Positions 9,901-24,169 of a DNA stretch of 64,000 nt are shown in pieces (position 1 is the stretch's first letter; every line of letters starts with the position of its first letter). Made by a program: the position numbers and the translations under genes. This stretch comes from Polydactylus sextarius (lineage: Eukaryota; Chordata; Actinopteri; Polynemidae). The notes beneath the pieces were generated by a model. It worked only from the letters and a program-made list of their open reading frames with translations, did not search any database and was not told where the DNA came from. The stretch spans positions 9,012,001 through 9,076,000 of the forward strand of contig CM028923.1 of assembly GCA_016801845.1 (NCBI GenBank). The letters run 5' to 3'.

Positions 9901-12900
9901 GTTATCTGCTCCACTGCTTCTCTGTTCTTTTTATTTATCGCTGTGCACATCAAACATTAATTTTATTTATTGATCTATTTGTGTAGCAACCCCCCTTTTT
10001 CCTTAATGTGTCCATCCATACATAGAGTCGGGTACATACATTGATCTACACATTTGTGCATTCTTGAAGCAAAAAATAGATTTGCACTAATCTATTGCAG
10101 CTCACAGCATCCACACATTTTAATGAGGTCACTACACTGACTAGAATAGAGTCCCAGGCACATGGTAAATGATACAGCTCAACCTGGTGGATGGGGGGAG
10201 GTGGTATCTCTTCTGGGTTTTCCATGAAAAACTACTGTCTCCACTGCTTTAGGTGTAGAGGCAACAGTTTTAAGCAGGAAAGTCAACCTTTACAAAATGA
10301 TAGTGATTCACCATGACAAAGGCAATAGTTCTACATTAAAGTGAGAGGTAGTATACTGGAAGAAGACAAGGCCCAACATCAAAGCTGCCATCTTGCATTG
10401 TGAACAAAGAAGTTAAAACTGAACGAGCGGAACAAATGCAATGCCGGGCTCTCTCCTGCTTCCCTGTTAAAGACGTTTGTTGGTGCAAAGCTGTTGTGGC
10501 CTCTCAAGCTTTATCTCTTTTGGTGGTAAATTATATCATCACCTTCTCAACACTAAGATATTGTCTTCCTTCTATTTTCATCCCCCTAAATACTTGAGTG
10601 AAATTCAGTCCATTTACCTGAATCAACTTCAGCCATCTTCAATTTGTTAAAGGCTCTTTGGCACCCCAGAGTACAGAGGAAGATAATTGAATTGTGCTCA
10701 TTCTTCTTGCTGATTTCTTATGTTACCTAAAGGGACTTGGGGAGAAAAGCATCCTTGGTAAAAAGCCTTTTTTCAATTTATGGCAAAAGATATTCATGAA
10801 AGGGACCATGAAAGGCATATGCAAGGTTGAGAAGGAAGAGGGTGAAAGGCAGCGTAAGAGTGGTTCTCTGAGCTCACTGTTTGTGAGACATCTCTGCTGT
10901 TCATGAATTTCATGCTGCTGCTCTGCTATGAAGAAATATGTTTCCCCGCAATAGTAAATGCTCTGTTTAAGTATATTGAATTATCTTGTGAAAATGTTAC
11001 CGTAAGAGAATCTGACAAGCAAAATTAACATCACTGAACGCTCTGACAGGAAGTAAAATGTAAATAAAACTGTTAATGGTTTGTGCACAGTTTTAAAAAA
11101 AAAAAGTTATGCTACAATATCTTTGTTCTAAATTATTATAATCAATGGCAGAATAAAAGATGTTAGCTGGCCGTTTGTACTTATCTGTGAATAATGATAA
11201 CAATAATATGAAGTATATTAAGATCAGTCATGTATTGATTTTGACTAAATGAGTTATGATGACATATCCCGATGTTTCTAACATTTGTCCATAGTACAGT
11301 TAACCTCTCAGAATTTTTCTCCCAATTTCCATCCCGTTATTTTTCAACAGTTTTAATTTCTTCAGTAAAACAAACCAAATTTTTATATACTTATAACATA
11401 ATATAAAAGGTTGAATTGATTTTGGAGCAGTGGGACGATCCTGCTTCAGACACACCAGGTGTTAGTTGTATGGTAAAATCACACACAGCACTGCACTTTC
11501 AGCCATCTTTAATTCAAGTAGATATACCAGGGGGACATTTAGGATTAAATTAGCTTACTGAAAACGAGAATTAGAATTCTGAGCTGTGAAATTCACAGTG
11601 AGAATCAAGCGAAACAGTTGTGAGCCTTCGGGCCTCTCTTAAACGTGTGAAATGAATATTGTATAAAGATGTAAAATATCCCTATTAGAGCAATATGAAA
11701 TTCAATTACTAATAGAAACAGTAATAGTTTTAAGGTCACACTGTGTTCAAAGAGAGATCCATGTTTTCTGTAACATCTAAAATGCACCAGGACATAGAGC
11801 AGAAGTGTGGAATAGTAAAATGACAACCTCATCTGCTGCAGAAAAGAAAAGCTCTGCAAAAGATAACCTCACAGTAAATTTCTAAACGGCAGCAGCGTTT
11901 TGACATTTCTTAAAAAAACTGTTGACACGTTCTAAATTAAAACCATCCCTCTCTTTCCTTTCTTATGAAGTAATACTTCATTAGTTGTGATTGTTCAACC
12001 ATGCCATGCATACAATGGATTATTTCCCGAGGAATAACAAAGGACCTCTTTTGCCTCAGAACCAAACAAGATAAAAAAAAATAAAAAAAAATTAAAGCCT
12101 TTGATGACTTAATGAATTAGTATGGATAAAACCAACACTGATGTGTTTCACATAGTAAGTGGAATTCACTTATTAAAAAAATCACAATAGGCAATTATGA
12201 GGAAAAAAAAACACACATTACACAATGTGATGGGGATTTATAAAAGCCAAGATCTCATCAATTCAGGTTTTAGATCAAATGTTGCAAGTGTGTTTTAATT
12301 TTATAGCAACAATTTCTCTGTTAATTTATGTTCTTGCATTTTATATTGTATTTAATTTATTTCAAGTATTTTATCACAGTTGTGTCATGTACAATTTTGA
12401 ATATGCATATCCATGTGTTTGTCTACGTTTGCCCTTATTTCTGTCCAGTTTCATTTTCTTGGTGTTGATTTTCCCACATGTGGTGTAGGTGGAGCATGAG
12501 ATGGGAGCATGAGCATGTTCCCTGATGAAAGGGATATGAAGTCGTCCTAGAAACAGTACATTTCCCAGATTACCATGCTGCTGGGCTGTCAATCAGCTGA
12601 TGTCTTAACCAGCACAACAGTAAAGTCTGCTGCTTCCCACACACCCAATCACATCAGCTGCCACCATACATTACTATGAGGACAGTGGACGGCTTGATGT
12701 ATGTCTGTGATAGGAGGGGCCAATGTTTGTGTGAATGGACTTGACACCTATCTGAACGGGTCATGGCTATGTTGTTGTATGTCTTCTGCTCAGAGACTTT
12801 TAGGGCTTATATTGAAACAATAAAAAGGACATATTGACTGCAACCAGTGACACTGTGCACACAGAGATTGCCTATATTTCACCAGACTGAGACATTAAAG

Positions 12901-14964
12901 TTGCTCTGCAGCGGAGGTGGATGTGGCAGCCTTGCTTTAACCGTCTTGAGTGACACTGGCAATGTGTGCTTACACACAAATCCATGGCAGATGGACACAG
13001 ACGGACTGACGAACGGACAGTGAGGGGGAGAGAGAAACAGAGAGCCGGAGAGAAAGCAGCCGAGGGTAAATTCAGCACCATGGACAGCTACCATCAGACA
13101 TCTCTCCAGGCTGCATTTGTTTGCTTTTATCTGCAGGAGATGAATCACTTATAGTCGGCAAAGCCAGAGCACACTGGTTTGAAATGTCACTGTAATAGGA
13201 TTGCTTTCACAGGTCTGTCATTCTCAGTTGGTTCTTTCCTTTTCCCTGTTAATTATTTTTCTTTAAATTTCACTCGGATTCTCAGTTAATCCACATCACA
13301 ACTCCAGCACCATATATGTAATTTACCAAAGCAGTGGCATCGCATTTATGAAGCACAGCTTTGCGCTCTGAGCTAACTACACACCATGTGTCACTGCAGT
13401 GGAAGAACTGCAGTCTTAATTAAGTATTACAAGCTAATTCTATACAGTGACAAAGTGTAGCCTTTAACTGCATGGGCGGTGGTACATGTGTGAAGCTTAG
13501 AGCTTACCATTTCCTTATAAACTAATTCTACTGTTATAAGGCAGTGGCCAGTAATTCAGTGGTAGGAAAATATCTACAGCCTCCCTGCTTATTCTTACTT
13601 CATACATTCTGACTTAGTGTGTGGCTTTTTTTTCATTTTAGGTTTTTAACAAATAGCTCATACTTCCTTGCTGAGCTTGGTGTAGTTTTTGTGGCGCACA
13701 GAGGTTTGATCAGCTTCAGGTGATATATGTTCCTGTCCTCCACCCACTTGAGCCAAACCCCTGTGGTTGACATAGTTTACTGCTGACCAAAAGCTATTTT
13801 ACATGGTCTGGGGTGGCTGTGCTACGCTCTCTGCTGCTGCACTCTCTGTTTTTTCTTTTGCTCTCTCAACAATTGATCCATAACAGCACTCAGTTTTTAA
13901 TCAGAGCTTTCAAATTTGACCTTGAGTTAAATCTATCAAGCTGACATTTCTGGTGAAAACAGGAGCCTGATGGCAGTTTCAAAAATCCAATGATCAGCTC
14001 CCCCATGTGCTCTCAGAGGGCACAGTTCTCTGTATGTGGAGCTTTATAATTACAAGCTAGTTCCATTTGTACTCTGCCAGCACCATTTTATTTTTTTTAA
14101 AAGGTATGCATCTGGTTAAAGCTAGCGCAATGTAATTATCATGAGAGTGTGGAAACAAACTTCATGCAGAACAGATTATTGTCTCCTCCATCCCTCTCTT
14201 TTTCCTTCCATCCTCTCTCATCCTCTCATCCCTGTTTGTGAATTACTTTTAACCTACAATGCAAACAGCTTTGACAGGGATTATGGAGTTTTGATGAGAG
14301 ACAGAGAGAGGCTTGGGAAAAAGTGAGTTTTGGGGTAATGAAGCAGCAATGTCATGGAATGATTTATGAATGGCTCACTTACCTTCAATCTCTCTTCACT
14401 GAGATGTAATCAGTTTAAATATCACATTTCAGAAAAATTTAATTCTGACCACGCACAGAGTGATCACTGTACCATTTCAAGAAATTTGATAGTATTGTTT
14501 GTTTAATATAGTATTCCAAGGCTTCCAGTGATATTGCCACATAACAGGAAAATATTGCACATTCAAGGCAATATTTGAGGAAGATCGTAAAGCCAGACAA
14601 AGAGTCATTTATTAGAGTTCACTGTTTCTCTTTTTTTAAACTTTTTTTTCCTGTGATGAAGTATGGGAATAATGTCGTGTACCGTTTATGGTTTCAGACA
14701 GATGAGTCATAGGACCAAGGTCACTGGCTGAGATAATGAACAGTTTATAAGTAACATCATCAACAACAGAGTAGACTGCAAAACACCATACACTCAAAAG
14801 TGGCAAAGCACGCATACTAAATATCAGCTAAAATGGGATCTTATAAAAGCTGTGGGTTTTTGGCATCAACATTAAAGGTAACATGTAGGTTATGACAACC
14901 ATTGATTCTGCCTTTATTGGATTATTTGAACATTTTCCATCCTCCTGCATATTTTTATGTGAGA
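9901..14964. other. Long non-coding stretch
   Basis: No gene or named repeat in about 5 kb. Minor A runs occur at 11095-11105 and in the AT-rich segment 12068-12095. Short open frames around 12870-13150 occur on both strands in a purine-rich tract and are not credible genes. Confidence 0.5.
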
Positions 14965-15055
14965 CATTAAGCTGACATTTTTATCCTGTTTTGCTTATAA
15001 TGAGTGAGCAGGTAGGAGTTTAGTGTCTTATTCCAAGACTTGAGTAAATAGAGAT
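14965..15055. repeat. Teleost interspersed repeat fragment
   Basis: GACATTTTTATCC...CTTATAATGAGTG...GGTAGGAGTTTAGTGTCTTA matches the order of words in a common teleost repeat (ATTTTTATCCAAAG-GACTTACAA, then GTGTCTTG-TCAAG) recalled from memory. The copy is diverged and incomplete. Confidence 0.45.
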
Positions 15056-15304
15056 TGCAGTTTTTTCTTGTGAAAACCAGATATGACCTTTTTAAAAGAA
15101 GCTTTGCACATTTTTGCTATGTTGCTATGTTTCACTACATAGCTAACATTAACTCTCTCAACGTAATCTAAGAAATGTTGCATATTCAGCTTTAAACTTG
15201 CTTCAGAGAGCTTCTCGGTGGTGGAAAGCAACACCAATATTAACTCTTATTTTGCTTTGCATTTCTGACATTGACTTTCTTACACTAAAGTTAACATGCC
15301 ACCT

Positions 15305-15460
15305 TTAGACAGAACCAGGGCAGCTGTTTCCTCTTGCTTTGAATCTTACACTAATTGAAACTAATTGGCTTCTGGCAAAACACAAACATTAAAGTGACAT
15401 CGATCTTCTCATTTACCTTTTGGAAAGATAGTAAGTAAACTAATTTCCCAAGATGGTTAC
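15305..15460. repeat. Old teleost interspersed repeat
   Basis: The order CAGGGCAGCTGTTTCCTCTT, AACTAATTGGCTTCTGGC, ACATCGATCTTCTCATTTAC, then AACTAATTTCCCAAGATGG follows a very common teleost repeat recalled from memory. Fragments of the same family appear at about 27270-27310 and 53274-53328. Confidence 0.6.
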
Positions 15461-16679
15461 TGTTATATTATCTTGTCACTATTATGTCATGTTATGACAC
15501 TTCGGTTGGTGAAGAAAAACAATCTTTTACAGCAGTTTGGCAAAAATATTGAATTTCAATTTAAGTTTTCTTTAACAGTCATATTTCCTGACCCCAACTT
15601 ATGTGTATGTTTTTACTGTACAACAGCAACCATAAGGGAATATATTGTTCAGAAGCCCTCCATCTTCTTTGACATTTATACTGACTTCTGCCTGTTGCAG
15701 TCTGTGTGTTGCTCCGTGCTAACAATAACATATTGTGGATTTCCATTTGTCTTCATCGTCACCATCTTGCAGGGCAGTCACACTGCCCATCTCGCCTAGA
15801 ACCATGAAGGATGACTGTGACTAGAGGAGGACTCGTGTTTGTCTTATTGTGCAGATGACGCGTTGGATTCCTGGCAGGCCTTTGATGTCCCTTATGTCTA
15901 CCGATCAAAATGTATCACCTCATTTGACTACATATTGTTATGACTGAGCAACTGAGAACTACTAGCATACAGCTCTCACAGCCCCTGACTGACTAGAATA
16001 TTACCATCTGTCTTAGTAAAATGACTGGCCTTATTCATAAGGGTCTTTGATGAGAGTATATTGTTTTGTGGGAGGGATGGAGGCGGCTGTTGAATGAAGC
16101 CTTGATCATCACAAATGCATATCAACAGACCTTTTGTTGTGGAGGTGCTGCTGTGTATGCAGGATACAACTTCACCGGTAATCAGGAAGAACAAACTTAA
16201 CCAAGCTTTTAATTGTTGTTTGTGTAGCTGTCTGATCCCATTTAAATCACACCGTGGGATCTGCACAACATAAAGGCGTGTAAGTGGCATAATAAGGGAT
16301 TTTACAGTATATCCTCTCAAAATGGAATCTGGGGTTTCTGTAAGAATAGAGTTAACAAAGCAAACAAGACATAATCATCGTAAACTCTCTGTAAGTTTTG
16401 ACCAGAGAAAAGTTTGACAGAATAAATCTGTGGCCACATTTTGTTGCAGCCCAGTCTCATTGAGGTGTCCTTGTCCAGCTCTTACAACTTCCAACTGTTC
16501 CTGACTGATGGAGTTAATGTCTGTCCTTGCTGAGGTTTGGTCGCCAGCTCCTAAGAAAAGAAAAACCTGGCAGCTCAACTATGTTCACAATCTACTCACC
16601 AATTCTGTCTGTCATTTGGGACCATGCAGATGGTGTATAATGGGTTTTTAGATCTTTTTCTTTCTTTTTTTTACTCAAC
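15461..16679. other. Non-coding stretch
   Basis: No gene, simple repeat or named transposon recognised. Open frames near 15473 and 15976 show no domain. Confidence 0.5.
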
Positions 16680-16925
16680 AGCTGCATGCTGTGGCTGGAT
16701 CCTCCGTGATGGTGATGAGAGCGGTGGGACTGAACCAAAGCGGTGAGCTAAATAAAGCCTAAACACTCCTTGTAGCTGAGAGTAACTGCAAATGCTGGTG
16801 ATAATTATGCATGGTTCTGTCATTCATCATGTCAAGATTGACAGCTTTCACTTAACATATAAATATTTTTGACATTAATGATGTAAAAAAATATAGATTT
16901 TCAGCAGTACAGCTTTAAAGTCACA
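16680..16925. repeat. Possible teleost repeat
   Basis: GTGAGCTAAATAAAGCCTAA followed by ACACTCCTTGTAGCTGAGAG resembles a block I associate with a dispersed fish repeat. The recall is weaker than for the other families, and the boundaries are guesses. Confidence 0.3.
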
Positions 16926-19900
16926 TTTGACCAGTAAACAAACCCTAATCAACACATAACATTTTAATAATGTAATGATATTTTTGTTACAATAACTGGA
17001 CACACAGGGTTTCATAATGTTACATGAATCCCTTCAGCTCTGTTTTATACTCTCCCATATAGTGGAAGCTAATGTCTCCAGCTGCAGCCTCATTAGCCAT
17101 GTATTATATAAGTTCATCAGTCCTTCCTCTCCCTGATGACCAATGTTTCTTGGCTTTAATGGCTTTTTTAGATTCTGATTCTATTAGCAGAGCTTATTAG
17201 AACCAAGTTGTCACTGAAAAAAGGGAATTCATGCTCAACAAATCTTTAGGGAAGCTATAAATAAATATTTATCTCAACCAAATTAATTTTTATCTTCTCC
17301 AGTGTCCTTTTCAATTCCATCATAGTCGGGCTGACATCTTCTTTTCGCATTCTCTGACACAAATGCAAAATACATTTAACCACTGTTTCATCACTGAATT
17401 CTGTCTGTTGCAAAGCCAGACCTCTGTACTCAAAACCCACTGACAGCAATGGAAGGAACCTGAAGTGAGCTGCACAGTACATGAATTACAGCCTAAGTTG
17501 AAACAATTACAGTCTAAAGTTCCTTCTAGGCATCTGAGTTATAGATCAATGACTCTTTTGTATTGCTGTTAAAGGAGATATTGCCCATTTCGTGAAGAAG
17601 GGATTCAGTACTTTTTCCCTCAAGTGGTGCAGTTGAATCACTTTTTACTGACTAAGTTGTAATAGAATCCGCCATAATTCAAATAAAGTGAGCCTTTTGT
17701 CTCACTTGTGCAAAATTTCTTTTTTTAACACAGTGGTGTTGTCATTCTATTACTGCTTTTTAAGTCCGAGCGGAATTATCATGTTTTGACAGTAAAATAA
17801 ATAGAAAACTGTTTGGCAGTCAGTTCGCGTACATCACCTTACCTCTGTGGATGAATCCAGTATTCTATTTCATGTTCATCTTTTGCAGCTCCTCTGAGAT
17901 CAGATAAAAAATGCATTCAGAGATAATTAATAGAGAAGTGTGTCTTTTATTCACGAACAGATTTCAGTTTGGGGTTTGCACATCATTGTGTTAAGATTTG
18001 TTCTAGTTAATACCTGATCCTGACCACTGGGCCACTGTTGAATGACACACTCAAATAGCAATACGTGCGCATGTTCACATAGTTCATACATTAAAACACA
18101 CACAAACACACATGTTAAAAGAGATAGGATCCCAATGATAGACCTCATGAGGAGGTGTACCACACAGAACCTGGAAGGCTGGCAGGCTTTTTTTTTCCAG
18201 AAAGGCCCCCCAGCTGACTCCAGAAACCCACTCTCCTGCTCCTGTACATGAAATATGGAATAAAGATGAATTATACACAGCACCTGCTCATTTGACATGC
18301 CAAATATACACGCCTTATGCGGTGGAACAGGAGCTTCTGAGACAGCACACCTGTTCCCCAATGTGACAAGGCAGTGACGCCTCATTTAGGTTCCCCCACT
18401 GAATCATTCTGCCTGAATGTATTATTGATACATTTAATCTTTCATGTCGCTCAGTGTTTGACCTCTCTCTGCAGGCTCCACAGGCAGGGTGTATCATAGA
18501 ATGTACTCTTTGATTTGTCAGTGTTTAATTGCTTTTTAGAGAGATGAATGCGTTTCAAGAGGGAAGGGTATTGACTCAAGGTTGAGCGAGCAGTAATTCT
18601 TTGTTATAATTATACTTACAAGACTGTCAGTCACATGAGCTTACTGGTGCACCCTAATGATCTAAAAGGAATGAATGGATTTGACATTCAAGACATTGCT
18701 GGAAAGGGTGGGAGATTCAGACAGTTCACAGGGTGAACAGAGTGTCTATACTGCTACTAGCCAAGCTTTGTTCAGACTATCATCCCTCACACTGTTGAAA
18801 GAACTTTCCTCTAGATTTCATCTTGTCTATTACTGCTACCACTAATTCTACTAAGTGGAAAAAAAAAAAACTTTTTTTCAACACACGCTAAAAGCACAGA
18901 GGAGTGTTCCATTAAATCTCAGATATTGGGTTAAAACTTTCCTGCTGCATGCTGTTAGTCACTGTATGAAGAGGTGTCTGTCAATAAGAGCCAACGTAGA
19001 ACCAGGAAGCTTTTCAAATACCACATGCTGTCTGTTGTATTTAACTAGCATTCTTTCCTCTGTGTTGCTGCATTTGTACTATTAAGGCATGCTGTTCCCA
19101 TCATCTCCAGTCCCTCCCTTTAATCGCACTGCTCCATAATATATACCCACCGTCTGCTTCTGCCTCCTCACGTTCATGATAAGTCATTATCACCCTCGCA
19201 AGGAGGCATGGCACCCCCAAGATAGAGACTGCAGAGGCTCACTATCGAAAGGTCACACAGGGGGGGTAGACAAAAGGAGGACACTGACTCAAAGAACAGG
19301 TGCCTAAAAGGAGACTCATGAGGCAAAATGGGTGAGCTAAAATAATCCTTGCAGCTTAGAAATTAATTATTGTTGTTGTAAATGAGAAAGTACTCAGACC
19401 AGGAAAATGTTCTAAGAGGCCTTAGAATGACAGATGGTCATCAAAACAGCTGGTACATATCCTGAGAGTAATTGTTGCTGAGAAACAGCTTAGTATGCAA
19501 GTGATGAGCTGATGTAGGAAACTCAATAGTGATGGTGGATGGGTGGGCAGGTGAAGAATGGCAGGTGTGGAGTGACAAGAGAGGTTAGTATGCTCATTAG
19601 ATGGCACACAAATCCATTATTTTGATATAAACCGGCTTCCATAACTCAATGTGGCTTCTAATTCAGTATTCAGTCTAATTCAGTCATCTTGTCATTTTGA
19701 AAAAGGAAAGCCATGCACTTACTATGCTTATTTCAAACCTTTGTCATTTTAACCAAGTTAAACAACAATTACTTTGTTGACGCCCATGAAACACAATTTT
19801 TAATTTCTGCAGTCTAAACAATTCCATGGCCTTTAGTCCTCTCTGTCCTGCTGTCATTACAGACATATCTGAGCTACCCAGACACTGGGCTCACTCTTTT

Positions 19901-20859
19901 TTGTTTAGCTGTGATGTTTAATGTGCAGTGGTGCTGCGCTTCTGGGAATTGGTGTTCATCAAAGGCCTCTAAAGAACAGAAAGAAAAAAATAACAATGTG
20001 AAATAAAAAAGGCTCTGGTCAAAGGATGGATTCTTAGTTTTACAATTAGTATAAGACCAACTTGGAGAAATGGCCACTATGGAGGAGGAAAGACCAGCTT
20101 TGATATTTCAGGAGGTGAAGGAAATATATGTTGGATACGTTGCAACACAGTGTAAATAGCTCATAGATGGATCACTAGAACCACGACCAGTTGTCAAACA
20201 TATAAGAACAAAGAGCCTTGGTTTGAGAGTTGATTAGATTTGAGTAGTTATAAATAACAAATTATTTGAACATCAAATACAGTTTATGACCATAAAGTGC
20301 ATTGGTTTCCATGATGAAAAGCCCTAAACAAGACTCTCATGAGTGAGCGTCAGCTGCTCTGCATATAGTCCCACACTTGAAAAGTAAAGACATAAGGGAC
20401 ACATAATGATTTACCTCTCACTGTGAAATGAATCAAGATCCAACTCATTAGCTAGAAAATGTGAAAATGCTGTTGCTAAAAGCTAATTCACAGAGTTCGG
20501 AGAGTTTACTGTGCTCCTTTAATGGCCTATGAGGATTGTTTAAATGCCAGCATTTGCTACTCAATATGATACATGCTAAACTGGCCTAAACAGGAGAAAA
20601 TGTTGAAAGCTCACAAAGTGACAGAGCTTTACAAAGTGACAGAGGTGCATTACAGGAACGATTGAATTAAGTGAGAAAAAAACATTCAATCCATTTACGC
20701 TTGTACAGATCTGCTTCCACTTTTCTAAATGCAATTAGGCCCATCCTCTCTGCCCAAGTGACACCCTGAAGGCCTTTTAAGAAGTCAGCACAAATAGATC
20801 TCTGGGCTTAAAGACAAGCGAGGGAGGAGAGGAGGGGTGAGGCATAAACAGAGGAGGGG
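16926..20859. other. Non-coding stretch
   Basis: No gene recognised. The minus strand at 17255-17482 has a 75-codon open frame that may come from a dispersed repeat, but I cannot name it. An A12-C-T7 run lies near 18859-18878. The rest shows nothing notable. Confidence 0.45.
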
Positions 20860-20879
20860 CTCTCCTCTCTCTCTCTCTG
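20860..20879 (+). repeat. (CT)n microsatellite
   Basis: A CT-rich run with a near-perfect core. Confidence 0.8.
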
Positions 20880-20950
20880 TGTTTACATGATGGAGCCAGA
20901 ATGAAAGAACGATCCACACCCTCTAGGAGTCTGTGTTGTTTTGTTGTCAT

Positions 20951-20975
20951 ACACACACACACACACACACACACA
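20951..20975 (+). repeat. (AC)12 microsatellite
   Basis: An uninterrupted AC tract. Confidence 0.95.
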
Positions 20976-21559
20976 GGGAATTAGGGAGAGAGAAAATGGT
21001 AGGAGGCGAAGCATTCATAATACATAATATTCATACCATTTGTTCACTCTCCCCATCTTCATCTCTCTCTCTCTTCAGTTTGTATCAATCTCGCTCACTG
21101 TCAGTTGAGAGGTTGAGAAAAAAGATGGATGTGTGGTGGCTGTAGGACAGTGAAAAGTCTTACTGAGATGTGCTGTGGACTTATCTTCACCAGAGTTAAG
21201 TTTTCTGCTAGATCAAACACGACGGTCATCCCTCGGAGCAGCAAACAGTTGTAAACCAGCCAACGTTTCTTACTTTCCACACCTCCTTTGTGCAGTTTGT
21301 CTTTGTTGGTCATGTCTTTGTTTTTCTACCTTTACTACATCTTGCTAGTAGATGTTACACCACCAGCCATACACTGTACTCTCACTTTGTCACAGAAGCT
21401 GTCAGTGTCTCCTAGTTCTGTGTCCAGACTGTATCAAATTCTGTCTTGATGTTTTTTTGAGGCTTCATGGCAGTGATGTTTACTCACCACCTCCAGCACT
21501 CCATCATGCACATCAAACCAGTGGTCGTATGTGTGTGTTTGTCTGCTCTAGGTATTCTG
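20976..21559. other. Non-coding stretch
   Basis: No gene or named repeat. A short TC run lies at about 21061-21074. Confidence 0.5.
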
Positions 21560-21735
21560 TAGTTCTTATGTTGTGGGGACTTAAACATGTTTACACACTC
21601 ACAAAAGCAAGTCCCTTTTGTCTAAATCATTAACATTTAAGGTGGAGACATGTTTTAAGGCTAGGGTTGCGTGCGTGTGTGTACATGTGTAATTTTGGTC
21701 TCCCTCATGGGGACCAAAAGCCAGTCCTCATAATG

Positions 21736-21756
21736 TAAGGGTTAGGGTTAGGGTTA
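21736..21756 (+). repeat. Interstitial TTAGGG-type run
   Basis: TAAGGG, TTAGGG, TTAGGG, TTA, followed by an A-rich run. About 3.5 units of vertebrate telomere sequence inside a dispersed repeat. Confidence 0.9.
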
Positions 21757-21927
21757 AAAAAAAAATGAAGGTAAAGACATGACTTAAAGTTTGGATAAAG
21801 TTCGGGTCAGGTTTAGATAAAGGTTAGACAAGTGGTACCAACAATTGAGATCCCGAGGGTTTCCAGGAAAGTCACCAGGAAGTTAATGCAGGTCAATGAA
21901 ATGTCCCCTGAAGTTATGAAAACATGA

Positions 21928-21971
21928 CTGTGTGTGTGTGGTTGTGTGTTTGTGCGCGTGTGTGTGTGTGT
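21928..21971 (+). repeat. Imperfect (GT)n microsatellite
   Basis: A GT tract interrupted by GGTT, TTTG and CGCG. It forms the right edge of the dispersed repeat. Confidence 0.9.
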
Positions 21972-24169
21972 ATTCCCAGAAGTCTTTTTGTGTGTGTGAA
22001 AACATAGTTTTAAAAAAGTGTTACACACATTCTCAAAGAACAGAACAACACTTCATTCATTTCAACACCACACTTTTGATTGATTCTGTCATCGTCCTGA
22101 GCTCAAGACTGAGAGACTGCAGGTGGAACTCCAGTGGGGCAGTTGTAGTTGCCGACACTGTGCGCGCATGTTACTTGTAACGGTAATGTTATGATCCAGA
22201 TCACATGGTGGTCTCAGCTCCAACAGGGTTCGCTTAGGCAATTATTGGAGATGAATAGTTGCGAGGAAATGGCTGTTTGAAGGTGTCGTGCTTCTATAAT
22301 TGGACATATTTGGAGATGAAACAGGATGTTTTGGCAGAGCACAGGCTCCACACTGTGCCAGCACAGGAGGAATGTCTAGCTGGAGCCACACGCTGTTACA
22401 AGAGCAATTATGTCATGGCTGTATGTCTTTCTTAATGCAGTCAATATCTTCAAGGATGGGGTAAAACTGCTTAGTGCATCTGTGCTCTTGTAAAATATGC
22501 TTGTAGTACTGTGAGGGATAAAACCACAACCAGCTGTGTGCATATACTCTCTGTCTTTCAAGCAATTTTATTAAAGAAGTCGAATTTCTGTTTTTCTATT
22601 TGGCACTCTGCATTATCACCTCTTTTGTAAACTGAACTGATATCTCTCTACACACCTACAATTATTACACAATTAAACAACAGTTTTGCTCCATCCAAAT
22701 TTCATTTTATGATATCATATGTAGCAATGTCTTAATACTCAACCAGTGTTGTCAGATCGGGCTGCTTTCTTCAAGTGTAGTTGCTTCTTATTTAACTGAA
22801 ATGTAATTTTAGTTTTTACAAGCACAATCATAACCTTTATGTTGTTTCAGTTGTGGTGTTATAGTGCTTTAGTCGTATCTATGTTAACGTGACGTTACAT
22901 CCTCCCACTTGAGCATTAAGAATTGAACAACTTTCAGTGGTTTTTGCCACTGATGCATATGTCAACCTAATCTGGAAACATTGCGTTTGGCTAAGTGTAG
23001 CATGACTAATTAGAATCTTAAGAGTGTTGGCATATAAACTGAACCAAGACTTAAGAGTTTTAAAGGTAGACATATTTTAATGCAAAGCTGAGAAAACCTG
23101 TCATGAGAAAGAGAGATATGTGATAATCTGAAGTCGATCTGTGAGTCCGATAAAAAATGGACTAGCTTTTCCAGAATGATTCTTTTGCCAAAAACAAAAA
23201 AGTAGACACACAAACACACTAGAAGCAGCTACACATTGACTTTAACAATGTAGTTTGACATGAGAAATTTTACAGTAACTAGTATCAGAGTTTGTTGTCA
23301 GGTCGTATTTCAAGGTTGACAAATGGCAAACCAGCAAACTTTTAGTTGGTACAATTATCAGCCTGCGTTTTATGAAGCTTCCAAGCTGCTTAACTCAGCT
23401 TTGCCACCAACAGTATTAAAGAAAAGGTGAACCTCCATAAAAGGAGACTTGCTGACATGAGCTGAGCTTCCCAGGCAGCGCTTCTTCCCACCGTCCCACT
23501 TAGATTGGCAGACTCTAAAGCCGCAACAACGGCCATAATCCTAACCTGTGAGTTAGCGTGGCCTGAGAGGCTCAAATCCCTTCACTGAGCTACCCTCTTA
23601 ACTGGGCTCTGTTCTTGCACAAATTTTACTGCTTGAACTCCTTGGGGGTAAGTCCCGACCCAATTCCACTGCTTCTCATGGAGACAATGATGACAGGGAC
23701 TTTAAAAAATTGAAGTGGAGAAAAAGGAAAAACTACAGTGCAATATTTTGCCAGTGGGTATTTTATATGAACTGTCCACATTCACTGATTTATGTGGCAC
23801 GAATCAACACACTAGGCTCTTGAAATGAATGCATTTGATTCTAAATTTTTATCTATTGGCATGTACCATGTTAGTGGACATCCATCACAGTGAACATCCA
23901 TGAATGCACACATGAACCTTTTTATGACGTGTTAATTATGAATATAGAGGTTCAGTGAGATGGACTAATGGTATTTAAAAAATAAATCCATTTCTATTTA
24001 CTTATCTGATAAATCCATCGGTTTGTTTATGTGAAATATACAGTGTGTGAGTGTGATTATCTGTTTGCAAACAAGCTCACACATTTTAATATGTCCACTC
24101 GTCTGTGCATATGCCATTCTTGCATATCTAAATATCCGTGTGAATTGAATGAATTTGGCTTTTTGCCAG
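21972..24169. other. Non-coding stretch
   Basis: No gene or named repeat. A moderately GC-rich part at 23440-23600 contains a minus-strand open frame with splice-like edges, but it has no further support. Confidence 0.45.

Larger units (their letters stand above)
21560..21971. repeat. Teleost GGGGACCA / GT-flanked dispersed repeat
   Basis: TGTGGGGACTTAAACATG, CATGGGGACCAAAAGCCAGT, CCTCATAATGTAAGGGTTAG and flanking GT tracts follow a repeat found scattered near CA/GT microsatellites in many teleost genomes, recalled from memory. The telomere-like run inside it belongs to the repeat and is not a chromosome end. Confidence 0.55.

Noticed and set aside
14372..14450. Strong minus-strand donor (AAG/GTAAGT) near 14386
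   Set aside because: All three frames of the preceding interval contain stops, so it is not a coding exon.
17255..17482. 75-codon minus-strand frame, protein-like in texture
   Set aside because: It may come from a dispersed repeat rather than a gene. I could not name the family with enough certainty to annotate it.
23390..23575. Minus-strand open frame between AG and GT sites
   Set aside because: The donor is poor (GTTCAC), the peptide is not recognised, and no neighbouring exon fits. Left as non-coding.
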